In this document: positions 31,286 through 40,252 of the stretch, piece by piece
Position numbering within the stretch: the first letter of the stretch is position 1
How the letters are laid out: each line of letters begins with the position of its first letter
From: Cryoendolithus antarcticus
Taxonomy: Eukaryota; Ascomycota; Dothideomycetes; Cladosporiales; Cladosporiaceae
Assembly: GCA_002077065.1 (NCBI GenBank)
Contig: NAJO01000002.1
Span: 1,426,001 to 1,490,000 of the forward strand
Length of the DNA stretch: 64,000 bases
Direction of reading: 5' to 3'
Program-made: the position numbers and the translations under genes
The notes under the pieces: model-generated
What the model saw: the letters and a program-made list of their open reading frames with translations, nothing else
Databases searched by the model: none
What the model was told of the DNA's origin: nothing

Positions 31286-32034
31286 GGTGGCTATTGCAGT
31301 GCCGTGGCAATGACCGGCATAGATTGCGCCTTCCCAGGCTGCTATATGGTCGATCGTACCAGGGCGTCTCCACCAGCAATCAAAGTAGACGTGCCAAATA
31401 TTTGCACCTTGCTGTCCCAAACGCAATCAATGAGTGTGTATGCTTTGCAAACCACTGCTCCAGAGGAAATGGTGATGGGTGGTCTGCAGATCAGGCGATC
31501 ATGTCCAAAGGTCCTGAAGTGTACGCCTGATCAAGGCGGCAGGTCACAGTGGCGCCAGCGAGATCGACACAAGCCATCGTGTGATGCACCTAGGTGCCTA
31601 CAGAGTCGTTGTATAATCATTTCCGCCTGGCGAGAATAGCAGAGTCATGCAAAATGCAAGGCATGATGGCGTACAGCAAATCAAGGTTCACCAGTTTCGG
31701 ATCGGATGTTGGATTTAAGCTCGCGGTACGGGTGAAGCCGTCTCTCCGGCATAGCAACCGTTTGACAACAAACTGCGTTTGATGTCCAGAAGGTCTGGCC
31801 AGTAAACGTTACATGTCATTGGTCTGAAGAACGCCGTCGCACTCATTAGGCCTTCCAAGTCGCTTCTCTTCCCAGTCTTGAGGCTTCCGTCGAGCGATCT
31901 GGTCGACAGGGTGAACTCAACGCGACCTTATACTCCCACAACACAGCCTCCAATCGCACATTCCTCGAGATTTGCGCCCCACTTCATGACCCAGACACCC
32001 AGTCGCACGCGCTGCCGGCAGCACTGAAGACACG
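31286..32034. other. Divergent promoter region, heme-oxygenase-like gene / ASE1
   Basis: Both flanking genes read outward. The part nearest ASE1 is C/A-rich with few G, typical of a leader. Overlapping open frames (31252-31782) look non-coding. Confidence 0.45.
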
Positions 32035-34463
32035 ATGGATACGAGCTACTTGTCGCAGCAGGTCACGACGATCATAGAGCGATTGCATGGCTTCTTCGAC
32101 GAGATCGGCGTGCCCAGTCATGAGCGGGACTCACGAGAGTCGGAGGTAGGCCAGGCGCATTGACCGGTTGCAGACGAGAATGCTGACAACCCGACCAGCT
32201 CTTCTCAGCCCTCTCCGAAACCCTCCACAATCAACTCAATCTCGTCGCAAAGGAGAAGCACGATCTTACCGAGGAAGCGCAACGTCTCATAAAGCTGATC
32301 CGCCAGCTAGAGCGCTCAATAGACGATGCAAAGCCCGAGGACGACTATAGCGCAGAGGAGAGCGTCACCTACCCTTTGTTGACTTGTATACAAGCACTCA
32401 AGGAGAAGCACCACACAGTCGCCAGGCTCCATCGCGAGCGCTACGAGCAGGTGAAGAAGCTTGTCGAAGCGCTAGAGTCATATGCTTCACATCTGGAGCC
32501 ATCGTTTGTGCGCATTAAGCTGCCGCCGACGGATCCCAATGCCAAGCTTCCGCCGACTTTCGATCTGAGCCCGACATATGTCGCGTCACTGGACACTGAA
32601 TTCACGCGCGTGTACGAAGAGTACAACAAGCGACTTCTCCAGGTCCAGCAAACAGCCGAGGAGATCGTCAACTTGTGGTCAGAGCTTGGCACACCACAGG
32701 CGCAGGTCGACAGTCACATCGTGCAATGTTCGCGGGAGGCGCCAGAGCAGCTTGGACTTCATCAGGAGGACGTGAAGAAGCTTACAGCTAAGCGCGACAA
32801 GCTCATCGCGGAAAGGGCCCAGCGGGAGAAGAAGTTGAAGGAGCTGCGAGTGGCTGTGGAGGGACTCTGGGACCGACTCAGCGTGGACGATGTAGAACGT
32901 CGGCAATTCCTTGCTGCGAATCGCGGATGCGGAGTCCGGCAAATCAACGAGTTCGAGGATGAGCTATCAAGATTGAATGAGCTGAAGAGGCAAAATTTGC
33001 ACTTGTTTGTCGAGGACGCGCGATTCAGGCTGCAAGAGCTATGGGACAGCCTGTTCTACTCAGAGGAGGAGATGCTTGAGTTTGCCCCGGCTTTCAGCGA
33101 CGTATATTCTGATGCTCTGCTGTCTGCGCATGAGCAGGAGATCGGACGTCTAGAGGCGCTGAAGGAGCAGCGTGCACCGATCATCGCTGCCGTAGATCGC
33201 CACAGAAGCTTGATCAAAGACCGCGAGGACCTCGAGAAGAGCAGTCAGGACGCATCGAGGCTAATGGCGAAGGGCCAGAAGGGCGAGCGACGAGATCCCG
33301 GCAAGCTGCTACGCGAGGAGAAGATGCGCAAGCGTATCACGAAGGACCTGCCGAAGGTGGAAGTCGAGCTGCGCAGGACGCTTGAGGCTTGGGAAGACGA
33401 GTATGGCCGACCCTTCTGCGTACACGGTCAGAGATATCTGGACGAGCTTGAGGCTGCGTCAGCAAAGGCGCCACCACCTAGAAGCAAGACGCCCAACGCT
33501 CTCGCGCCACCTCGTGAAGCACCGAAGAGTGCAGGCAGACCACAGCCGCAGTCACAGTCCCGAGCAGGCACCATGCGCGGTCCACCGCCTTCACGCAGTA
33601 AGACGCCCACGGCGAGCATGACCCGCAATCCATTGTCGGCGTCTGTCATGTCATCGTCAATCATGACCGCCTCTGTGTCTTCACACAGCAGCACCATACC
33701 AAAGCCGATGTCACCCTCCAAGATCGGCCACCCGGGCAGCCGTCTTCCCATGAGCAACCTTCGAGACGGTAACAACTCACCCGAACGCAAGCTCCGCCCA
33801 ACTCATCCTATTCACAAGTCCGAGGATCTTGGCTCCACCCTCCGCGGCCGCATGGGACCGCCTGCCCGCGCCCCACCACCAAAGATGAAGGACCTCTTCA
33901 ATCCTCCCACACCCTCAACAACATACTACACCAACCCCGAAGACGACGAGAACGCCCAGCGTAGCGCTAGTGTAATCCGGCACCGCTCACCTGAAGATCC
34001 ATACGATGAGTCCGGTCGCTACCGCAGCCATCAGGCCAGCTACGCATCCTCCAATAACTCCCACAACTCCATGCCGCCACCCCCTCGACCAGCCTACCCC
34101 CGCGCACCACAAAGCCAGGACTCTCAGTACGCTCCTTCCACCACCTCCTCGCGCCCTATGAGCGTCGCATCCGGTCACAGCTACCCTCTCGCACCGCCTA
34201 GTAGGCAGACTTCGAATACCTCGTCGATCATGACGGGTTCGCAGGCGAGTGGGAGCGAGAACTGGGAGAGCTACACGGATGCTTCCGATACTGAGGATTA
34301 CCAGGGAAGTGACGTTGGAGCTGGACGACCGATCTTTGTGGGCGGGAGCGGGACGCTGAAGAGAGGTGTACCGAGTCCGATGAGCAGGGGCGGGGATAAG
34401 AGGGTTAGGGACGCGGAGGAGAGTGAGGGTTGGAGAGATGAGGAGCTGGGGGAGGTGTATTGA
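32035..34463 (+). CDS. ASE1: Ase1/PRC1/MAP65 microtubule-bundling protein
   Basis: Exons 32035-32145 and 32199-34463 flank a 53-bp phase-0 intron (gtaggc...ctgac...ccag), giving 791 residues. The N-terminus (MDTSYLSQQVTTIIERLHGFFDEIGV) and long coiled-coil segments (about 40-260) form the MAP65 dimerisation rod. The spectrin-like microtubule-binding core includes FEDELSRLNELKRQNLHLFVEDARFRLQELWD (about 299-330), followed by REDLEKSSQDASRL and KRITKDLPKVEVELRRTLEAWE with the G-R-P-F motif (YGRPFCVHGQRYL). The C-terminal third is disordered, basic and Ser/Pro-rich with many SP/TP sites, as expected for CDK control of Ase1. It cross-links antiparallel microtubules in the anaphase midzone. Confidence 0.93.
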
Positions 34464-34913
34464 GTGCATCTTCGCTGAAAGGGGTTGGATCCAGGTCTTT
34501 TGTCATCGGGAGTGGGACGGCGTGGGAAGTGTAAGGCTCGCTTGGAGGGCTGCTTTGGGGTCTGGCGTTGGCTGGGATGGTCGGCGTTCCGCGAGTATAC
34601 GGTATACGGCATCTCTTACTTGCTGCGATCAAGATGAGGCGAATCATGCCGGGCGATGGCAACGAAAGCTTGTACTGTACACTAGCTAGACTTCGTAACG
34701 AGATCGAAGGTCAATTACGCCCTTTCATGTGAACCCATTCGATCCCAGCGATCTACAGCACCGTACTAAATCTGTGTTAACCCTCGTGAAATCGCCGCTG
34801 GCTCCAGTGAATGTTGCTCGCCTCAGTGATAGATCTGTTCCCATCTATGGCACACCCAACGATCGATCTGCTATCGCCGCAGTCCAGATCCACAAGAGTT
34901 ATACTGGACGTCG
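34464..34913. other. Intergenic downstream of ASE1
   Basis: No domain-bearing frame or RNA gene is visible. An open frame from about 34729 overlaps the candidate gene at 34914 in another frame and is low-quality. Confidence 0.4.
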
Positions 34914-35273
34914 ATGCAGGAATCCCCTTCGATCGCTACGCGACCTCAAGACCATCGCATGCCTCCCCACTCCAAGCGCCCTGACTTTGCCACACACGAC
35001 GACTACACGTCGCCGGTCACTGGTGCCAACGCCATACCGCTCGGTAGACGCGATCGTACGCAGTCTCCTGAGCGTGACAGACGATCAAGGTCTTCAGCGC
35101 CTTCTCCAAGCAGCTCGCTCGCGGACGCAGTGGTTGAGCATGATGCCGAAGCAGTCGCTGCTGCGCTCGCTTTGGTCGCACTTAGCAGGGGCGAAGATAG
35201 CCGTCAGTCGAATACGGCGGATGGTACAGGGACCAGAGGCAGGTCGCCAGATTGGCAACAACCAGAGCGGTAG
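34914..35273 (+). CDS. Possible small Arg/Ser-rich disordered protein
   Basis: An ATG frame of 119 codons. Its translation is polar and disordered (GRRDRTQSPERDRRSRSSAPSPSSS) with one Ala-rich helix-like stretch (LADAVVEHDAEAVAAALALVALSRG). Composition resembles a real disordered protein more than a random frame, but a longer overlapping frame exists and there is no family match. Treat as tentative. Confidence 0.3.
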   Translation: MQESPSIATRPQDHRMPPHSKRPDFATHDDYTSPVTGANAIPLGRRDRTQSPERDRRSRSSAPSPSSSLADAVVEHDAEAVAAALALVALSRGEDSRQSNTADGTGTRGRSPDWQQPER

Positions 35274-35401
35274 CCATGGTTGCAACATCGGTGCCAGTGA
35301 TCGCTAGGAATCGATACAGGCGTTCGGCCGCTGGCATGTCGTCTCGCGTCTTGCGTAACTCGTAACTACGTTGCGACTGATTTGCCGCGATGAATGTGGC
35401 A

Positions 35402-35983
35402 TCAGGTCACTTCCTCAACCCCAACCTTCTCCTTCGTACTCTTTCCCATAAGCTTACCCAACACCTCCTCATCCTCCCCCTTCCCCTCCTCCTCGTCCTC
35501 GCTGCCACTACTCTCCTCTCCGTCCTTCGTCTCCTCCAGCACTCCCAACCCAAGATTCATCTCAATATACCTCTCCCCGTCCTGCACATCCTCCAAACTC
35601 TCCCCTTCCCTCAACTCCTCGTTCGCCTTCTTCATTTGCGGCAGAAAAGCCCCAAGTCTGCTGGCCAGATCCCCCGCGCCGCCCAGACCTGCGCCGCCGA
35701 TACGAGGTTTCTTCGTCGCTGGGAGGGTCGTGACTTCTTCCTCATTCTCGGAGGCTATGGAAGCGGTGTCGTCACTGTCTTCTCCGCTTGAAGAGCTGGA
35801 AGAGCTGGCGTCGCTCTCCTCTTCCCCGCTCGAGGCATGGGAAGTCATGCTCTCTTCGACTGCTCGGTCGCCAGAAACGCTGCTTTGCGCATCCGTGTCT
35901 GTCATGTCGGAGCTAGTGGTAGACACAGCAGATCCATGCGCCTCCGCAATCCTGTCGGAGCAATCTCGTGAGTAGCTGAGCAT
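35402..35983 (-). CDS. NOPCHAP1-like (DUF4598) acidic protein
   Basis: A single exon of 193 residues; an internal Met at residue 27 (MTDTDAQ) is an alternative start. The first half is acidic and Ser-rich. The conserved block begins about residue 85: TKKPRIGGAGLGGAGDLASRL, then GAFLPQMKKANEELREGE and GERYIEMNLGLGVLEE. The pattern F-L-P-x-M/L-x-x-A-N-x-x-L followed by Y-I-E-M-x-L-G-L-G-V-L-E is that of the NOPCHAP1/C12orf45 family. In mammals this family links NOP58 to the R2TP chaperone during box C/D snoRNP assembly. The same role in fungi is inferred from homology only. The gene lies next to another ribosome-biogenesis gene, bystin. Confidence 0.75.
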   Translation of the reverse strand: MLSYSRDCSDRIAEAHGSAVSTTSSDMTDTDAQSSVSGDRAVEESMTSHASSGEEESDASSSSSSSGEDSDDTASIASENEEEVTTLPATKKPRIGGAGLGGAGDLASRLGAFLPQMKKANEELREGESLEDVQDGERYIEMNLGLGVLEETKDGEESSGSEDEEEGKGEDEEVLGKLMGKSTKEKVGVEEVT

Positions 35984-36045
35984 AGCGTTGACGGTCTGGT
36001 GTAGCTAGTAGTCGAGAACTCTAAGAATATATACTCTGGAAATCG

Positions 36046-36239
36046 ACCGACGCCTACTAGCGTCGGATACTACCGAGCCAGTCAAACCCCGTGAAACTAA
36101 TTTCGATCTTTTCGAAATAAGAGAAATCCTTATTTCGATTTTCTCGGGTTAAGAAATATCTAGAGTTAGGATAGATCGTAATACTCTTTTACTGAGAATC
36201 ACCGACGAATGCTAGCTCCGGATGCTGCCGAGCCACTCA
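36046..36239. repeat. AT-rich island flanked by 39-bp imperfect direct repeats
   Basis: 36046-36084 and 36201-36239 match at 31 of 39 positions without gaps. Several differences are A in the first copy against G in the second. The first copy contains a perfect 7-bp stem (CCGACGC/GCGTCGG, loop CTACTA). Between the copies is AT-rich sequence with a perfect 9-bp hairpin CGAAATAAG (36113-36121) / CTTATTTCG (36129-36137). It lies upstream of the NOPCHAP1-like gene. A decayed small mobile element is one reading. Confidence 0.6.
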
Positions 36240-36373
36240 CGTTCATCGTAATCGTAGAGGGACGGCCGTGGAGTGGACGATGAAATCTTGTCCATACCGC
36301 CATCACACGGCTTTCAGCAAGCCAGCTTCAGCTCTACTACGTTCGAGACCCTTGTCATTACACACTTTCCCCC

Positions 36374-37864
36374 TCAAACCCCACCCATGGTATCATCCCC
36401 GCCTCCCTCCCTCTCCGGCTCCACCATCACACCCCTTCCTCGCCCTTCTAGTAGTTCTCTCCTAACCTCCGGCCCGATCTGCTTATGGCCCCTGACAAGC
36501 AGCAAATCCAACAGCGCCTCCCTCTGATCCTCAGTAATCTCATTCTTATACCGCTGCGCGAAAGCGAGCAGACTCTGATGCCACAGCACGGGTAATTTGA
36601 GATCATTAGCCGTAGTTTTCGAATAGCCGGCCATCTCGATATCTGCAGAAGGCTGAGCGCGGAACCGCAGGAAGTGGAATACCAGCGCATCCACGACACG
36701 GTATGGCAAGGCGTATTTCTTCTCCAGCAATATGCGAATGAAGATATTACACGCCCCTGCGCTCTCGACGTCTGAGGCCATTTGCTCAGCACCGATCTCA
36801 CAGAGACGGTAGATCGCTGTTGCGGAGTGTAGGACTGGTACGCTGACTCGGGCGAGTACTGAGGAGACTATGGCTGCTTCTCGGAGGGTGCAAGTTCCTG
36901 ATGCAACGAGCGGGAAGAGCAGGCCGCGGAAGAAGGCGGCGGGTTTGTAGAGCGCTTTCTTAAGCGCTTTGTAGAGATGTACATTTAGCTTTTTCGTTTC
37001 GAGGATGTCGCCTCGTACGCGTGGGAGCAGAATGTCCTGGCAGAAGGCTTGCGCTAGCGCAGGTCGGGATGAGACGAAGAGTTTCGTTGCTTCGTAGGTT
37101 GCGTTTGGGGTCCAGGAGTCTGGTCGTGTGATGGAGAGCAGGATGTCCCATTGCGGGAGCGTTGGGAGGATTTTGAAGGGTTTGGGCAGTTTGCCAGATT
37201 TGTAGCGGGAGAGGAGGAGGCCGACCTGCGTGTAGACCTCTACTACTTTTGCGGGGAGTTCGACCGCATCGTCTATGTCGCCGCCCCCGAGGACTGGCGG
37301 GCGGACTGCGCCGCCAGAGCCTTGCTGCTGAGCTTCGTGTGCTGCGATCTTCTCGAGTATGAGGTCTGCTAGATTTGTGCCAGGTCCTTGTGATTCGTCT
37401 TGCTCAGCGTCTCGTGTGGGATCCAGTAGTTTGGAGGGATCGAAGGAAGGGTTGAATTTCTCCCATGCTGCGGCGTCCTCGGGATCGATCTCAACTTCCT
37501 CGACCACCTCATCCTCCGATCCCCATGCCTCTTCCTCGTCGTACTCTCCCACCTCTGCCTCCTCTGCCTCATCCTCGGCTCCTACAGGAAATCGGCTCTC
37601 GAATGTGAACGCCGGGTTGGCCTGCGCAGGCTTCCCAGCTTCTCGCTCTGCATCGTCCTCAGCTGTGAGATCCTGTCCGAGGTCTAGAATGCGACGCGAC
37701 GCTTTTGCATCGACATAGCCGGTTTGCGCCTCCTCGGTGTCGTGGGGCTGCTTCCGCTTCTTCGAGTTCTTCTGCTTCAGAGGTTGCGTGGGCGAGTACT
37801 CTTCGCTGAGAGGGTTGTGGCGGCGATCAGAGCGCATTGACTGGGTGCGAGAAGTGCGAGGCAT
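36374..37864 (-). CDS. ENP1: Bystin / Enp1, 40S ribosome biogenesis factor
   Basis: A single exon of 496 residues. A basic N-terminus (PRTSRTQSMRSDRRHNP, KQKNSKKRKQ) and long acidic tracts (about 95-130) precede the all-helical bystin domain (about 170-480). Recognisable blocks are WDILLSITRPDSWTPNATYEATKLF, FCQDILLPRVRGDI, KKLNVHLYKALKKALYKPAAFFRG, ILLEKKYALPYRVVDALVFHFLRF and LPVLWHQSLLAFAQRYKNEIT, all typical of the family. It binds the pre-40S particle and is needed for 20S pre-rRNA maturation and export. The C-terminal tail is Gly/Glu-rich. It is divergent from BRE2 with 237 bp between the start codons. Confidence 0.95.
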   Translation of the reverse strand: MPRTSRTQSMRSDRRHNPLSEEYSPTQPLKQKNSKKRKQPHDTEEAQTGYVDAKASRRILDLGQDLTAEDDAEREAGKPAQANPAFTFESRFPVGAEDEAEEAEVGEYDEEEAWGSEDEVVEEVEIDPEDAAAWEKFNPSFDPSKLLDPTRDAEQDESQGPGTNLADLILEKIAAHEAQQQGSGGAVRPPVLGGGDIDDAVELPAKVVEVYTQVGLLLSRYKSGKLPKPFKILPTLPQWDILLSITRPDSWTPNATYEATKLFVSSRPALAQAFCQDILLPRVRGDILETKKLNVHLYKALKKALYKPAAFFRGLLFPLVASGTCTLREAAIVSSVLARVSVPVLHSATAIYRLCEIGAEQMASDVESAGACNIFIRILLEKKYALPYRVVDALVFHFLRFRAQPSADIEMAGYSKTTANDLKLPVLWHQSLLAFAQRYKNEITEDQREALLDLLLVRGHKQIGPEVRRELLEGRGRGVMVEPEREGGGDDTMGGV

Positions 37865-38101
37865 GTTGGGCGATGTGTTGATCGGAATTATCTTTCACTG
37901 ATCAAGAAATTTGTCGACGCCATGCTCTCGAATGCCAAGATTTCGATCCACTCAGTAAACTTTCCGGGGAAGGTCTGCCGAAGACGCGGTTTGGATCGCG
38001 TCGACTTCAGATGTCGAGAGCATGAGTTTCACACTTCATGCCACTGCTCTGCACGTGATTACACGAAGCCACCGTGCGATCACAAGCTGTTCACGAGCGA
38101 G
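37865..38101. promoter_or_regulatory. Bidirectional promoter, ENP1 / BRE2
   Basis: Only 237 bp separate the two divergent ATGs, so the genes probably share a nucleosome-free region. The BRE2 frame is open upstream to an ATG at 37922, which would leave just 57 bp, so I preferred 38102. Confidence 0.5.
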
Positions 38102-39920
38102 ATGGCCGAAGTGATGGAGACTAACGGGAGCATGCAGACCGATCCTCCACCACCCATAGTCGGAGACAACACTCCAATGGCCGTCAAGCAGGAACCCGTT
38201 CAGACGAGCAGCATGACACCCGCAGAAGTCTTCCGAAGCCAATCCAAGACTCCCGCTCCGCCGCAGAGAGAACAACGCGAGAAGAAAGAATCTCTTAAGA
38301 AGCGCGAAGCCACCGGGACAGGCTCCACTACCGCAGCCACGACATCACTCGGCAAACGGAAAGCTCACGCAACACACGCCTACCCCTCACCCCAACGCTA
38401 CAATGTCCCGCCACCTCGCCCCCAAGACTATGAAGCTCCCCGCCCGGACATGATGCAAGAGCACGAACCGAATCGCTTCCTCGTACCCAAGACACATCGG
38501 GAGCTGTACAAGCCAATGGATCTCGCTGAGAATAAGCGTGGCTATCGCTACCAGCGTGCGATTGCTGATCAGCTGTTTGCGCATAAGCAGTACTATCGCA
38601 GTACGAGTCCGGCGCCGCATAATGCGAGGATGAGCTTCGAGGACGCGGATCGGTATATGCATTTCACGACTAATGCATTGATGGCGACGAATGAGAAAGG
38701 GTGGCGAATGGCGAGGGCGAATACATGCGCTCGAGAGGGTGAGGACTGACTGTGTTGATCCAAACAAGGTGCCGTACTGACGACGAGCAGGTACCCTCTA
38801 CTATGAGATCAAAGTCCATCGTGGCGTGCCGGAAACAGGCCCAGACCTTCAGGCCAACGGACCTCAACCATTCGTGCGCTTCGGCTTTGCACGCCGCGAA
38901 GCACCTCTCGACTCTCCTGTGGGCTTTGACGGCTACAGCTACGGCATCACCGACATCCGCTGCGAACCGATGCACCGTTCCCGGCCCTCCAAGCTCTACC
39001 AAGCGAAGAAACCTCCCAAGTCAAAAGCCAAAACCCTCCAACAGACCGCACCAGTCTACGTAACCCTCCCACCAGAAGACCAAAACGTCAAAGAAGGCGA
39101 CGTCATCGGCCTCGAGATCCAACTCCCCTCCCTCGCCCTCCATCAAAAGATCGTGACAGGCGTCTACAACCCCGCCGTAGACATCGACGACGGCTTCACG
39201 CAAGCCAACGCCCCGCCTGTGCCAGTCCCTGACGAAGCACCGCTGGACGTAATCCGCGACCGCATCCCCGTAGCCTACAAGGGCAACACCTACTTCGAGA
39301 TCCTGGATCATGTCGCCACGCGGCCGATGGAAGTCTACGCCGATCGCACAACGAACCTATCTACACTAAGCACTTCGACGAGCGCCGCAGCGATGGGGAA
39401 AGATGCCATCAAAGCGGCGCCGAACCCTAATCACGAGCAGCCTGCTCTGCGCACACTGCCTCACTCGGCAATCCGGATCTACAAAAATGGCCAATTACTA
39501 GGCACAGCCTTCGAAAACCTCCTCGCCTTCCTCCCCCCCGCCTCCCAACCCAGCAAAGCCCAAGGCGCCCGCGACGGAGCCTTCGACGACGGGCTGACCG
39601 GCTACTTCCCAGCCGTGAGCTGTTTCTTCGGCGGTATCGTGGAGATGAATTTCGGCGATCTGGAAAATTTCTGGGCGCCGCCGGAGCACATCGAGCAGCG
39701 GTATGAGGCTGTCCGGAAAGCTAGGGCGCATGGGGGTGATGGGGAGGCGAGATGGATGCCGGGACGACAGGGACGCGGGGTGGGGGAGAGGTACAGGGAG
39801 CAGGTTGCTGAGGATGCTGTGTTTGATTTGGTGGATGAGGTGGATTTCTTTATGCAGGATGGGGGGGTTGGGGGGGTTGTGGGGAGTGGGGGGTTCGGGG
39901 ATGGGAACGGTGGGAACTGA
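38102..39920 (+). CDS. BRE2: Bre2/Ash2-like COMPASS subunit with SPRY domain
   Basis: Exons 38102-38738 and 38791-39920 flank a 52-bp phase-1 intron. The joined sequence GTLYYEIKVHRG across the junction is the SPRY core, which fixes the splice sites. The product is 588 residues. A disordered, Lys-rich N-terminus (about 1-120) is followed by the pre-SPRY element (NRFLVPKTHRELYKPMDLAENKRGYRY). The split SPRY domain comes next (about 200-500): VRFGFARREAPLDSPVGFDGYSYGI, GDVIGLEIQLP, IRIYKNGQLLGTAFENLLAFLPP and GYFPAVSCFFGGIVEMNFGDLENFW, with an insert between GLEIQ and IRIYKN as in fungal Bre2. The C-terminus carries a Sdc1/DPY30-binding-like helix (DAVFDLVDEVDFFMQDGG) and a Gly-rich end. It is a subunit of the Set1 H3K4 methyltransferase complex. 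Confidence 0.92.
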
Positions 39921-40252
39921 ATGCCAGCGGGATGAACGGTAGCGATTGTCCGAGTCCTTGCTCGAAGTCCTTTATGTGGCTGTCTGCTGATGGTGGATAG
40001 CCCGTTCATTCTACGATATGCTGGTGAGAGGAAGCGAGTACTATCGCGGCTCTAGAAGTCGCTGCGGAGTCTGCGTGGGAGAATCCCTCGAATTCCAGCA
40101 AGGACCACACCGTGAAGCTTGCGTCACACCGTTCAAACTTAACTGTCCCACGACTGCCGTGCAATGATGTGCCGATTGCCTCCGTATCCACGTCTCTGAA
40201 TCCGGAGTTCAAAGACCACAGGCGGTTCATACTACGATACAGTATGCGCTCG
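39921..40252. other. Convergent 3' spacer
   Basis: This spacer lies between the ends of BRE2 (plus) and the Cys-knuckle/ankyrin-like gene A (minus). No gene is seen. Confidence 0.5.

Noticed and set aside
34729..35307. 192-codon frame overlapping the Arg/Ser-rich candidate at 34914
   Set aside because: The composition is that of an alternate-frame shadow, and no domain is visible.
35394..35975. Plus-strand Ser/Pro-rich frame opposite the NOPCHAP1-like gene
   Set aside because: It is the mirror of the acidic Ser-rich coding strand, and the minus strand has a recognisable conserved block.
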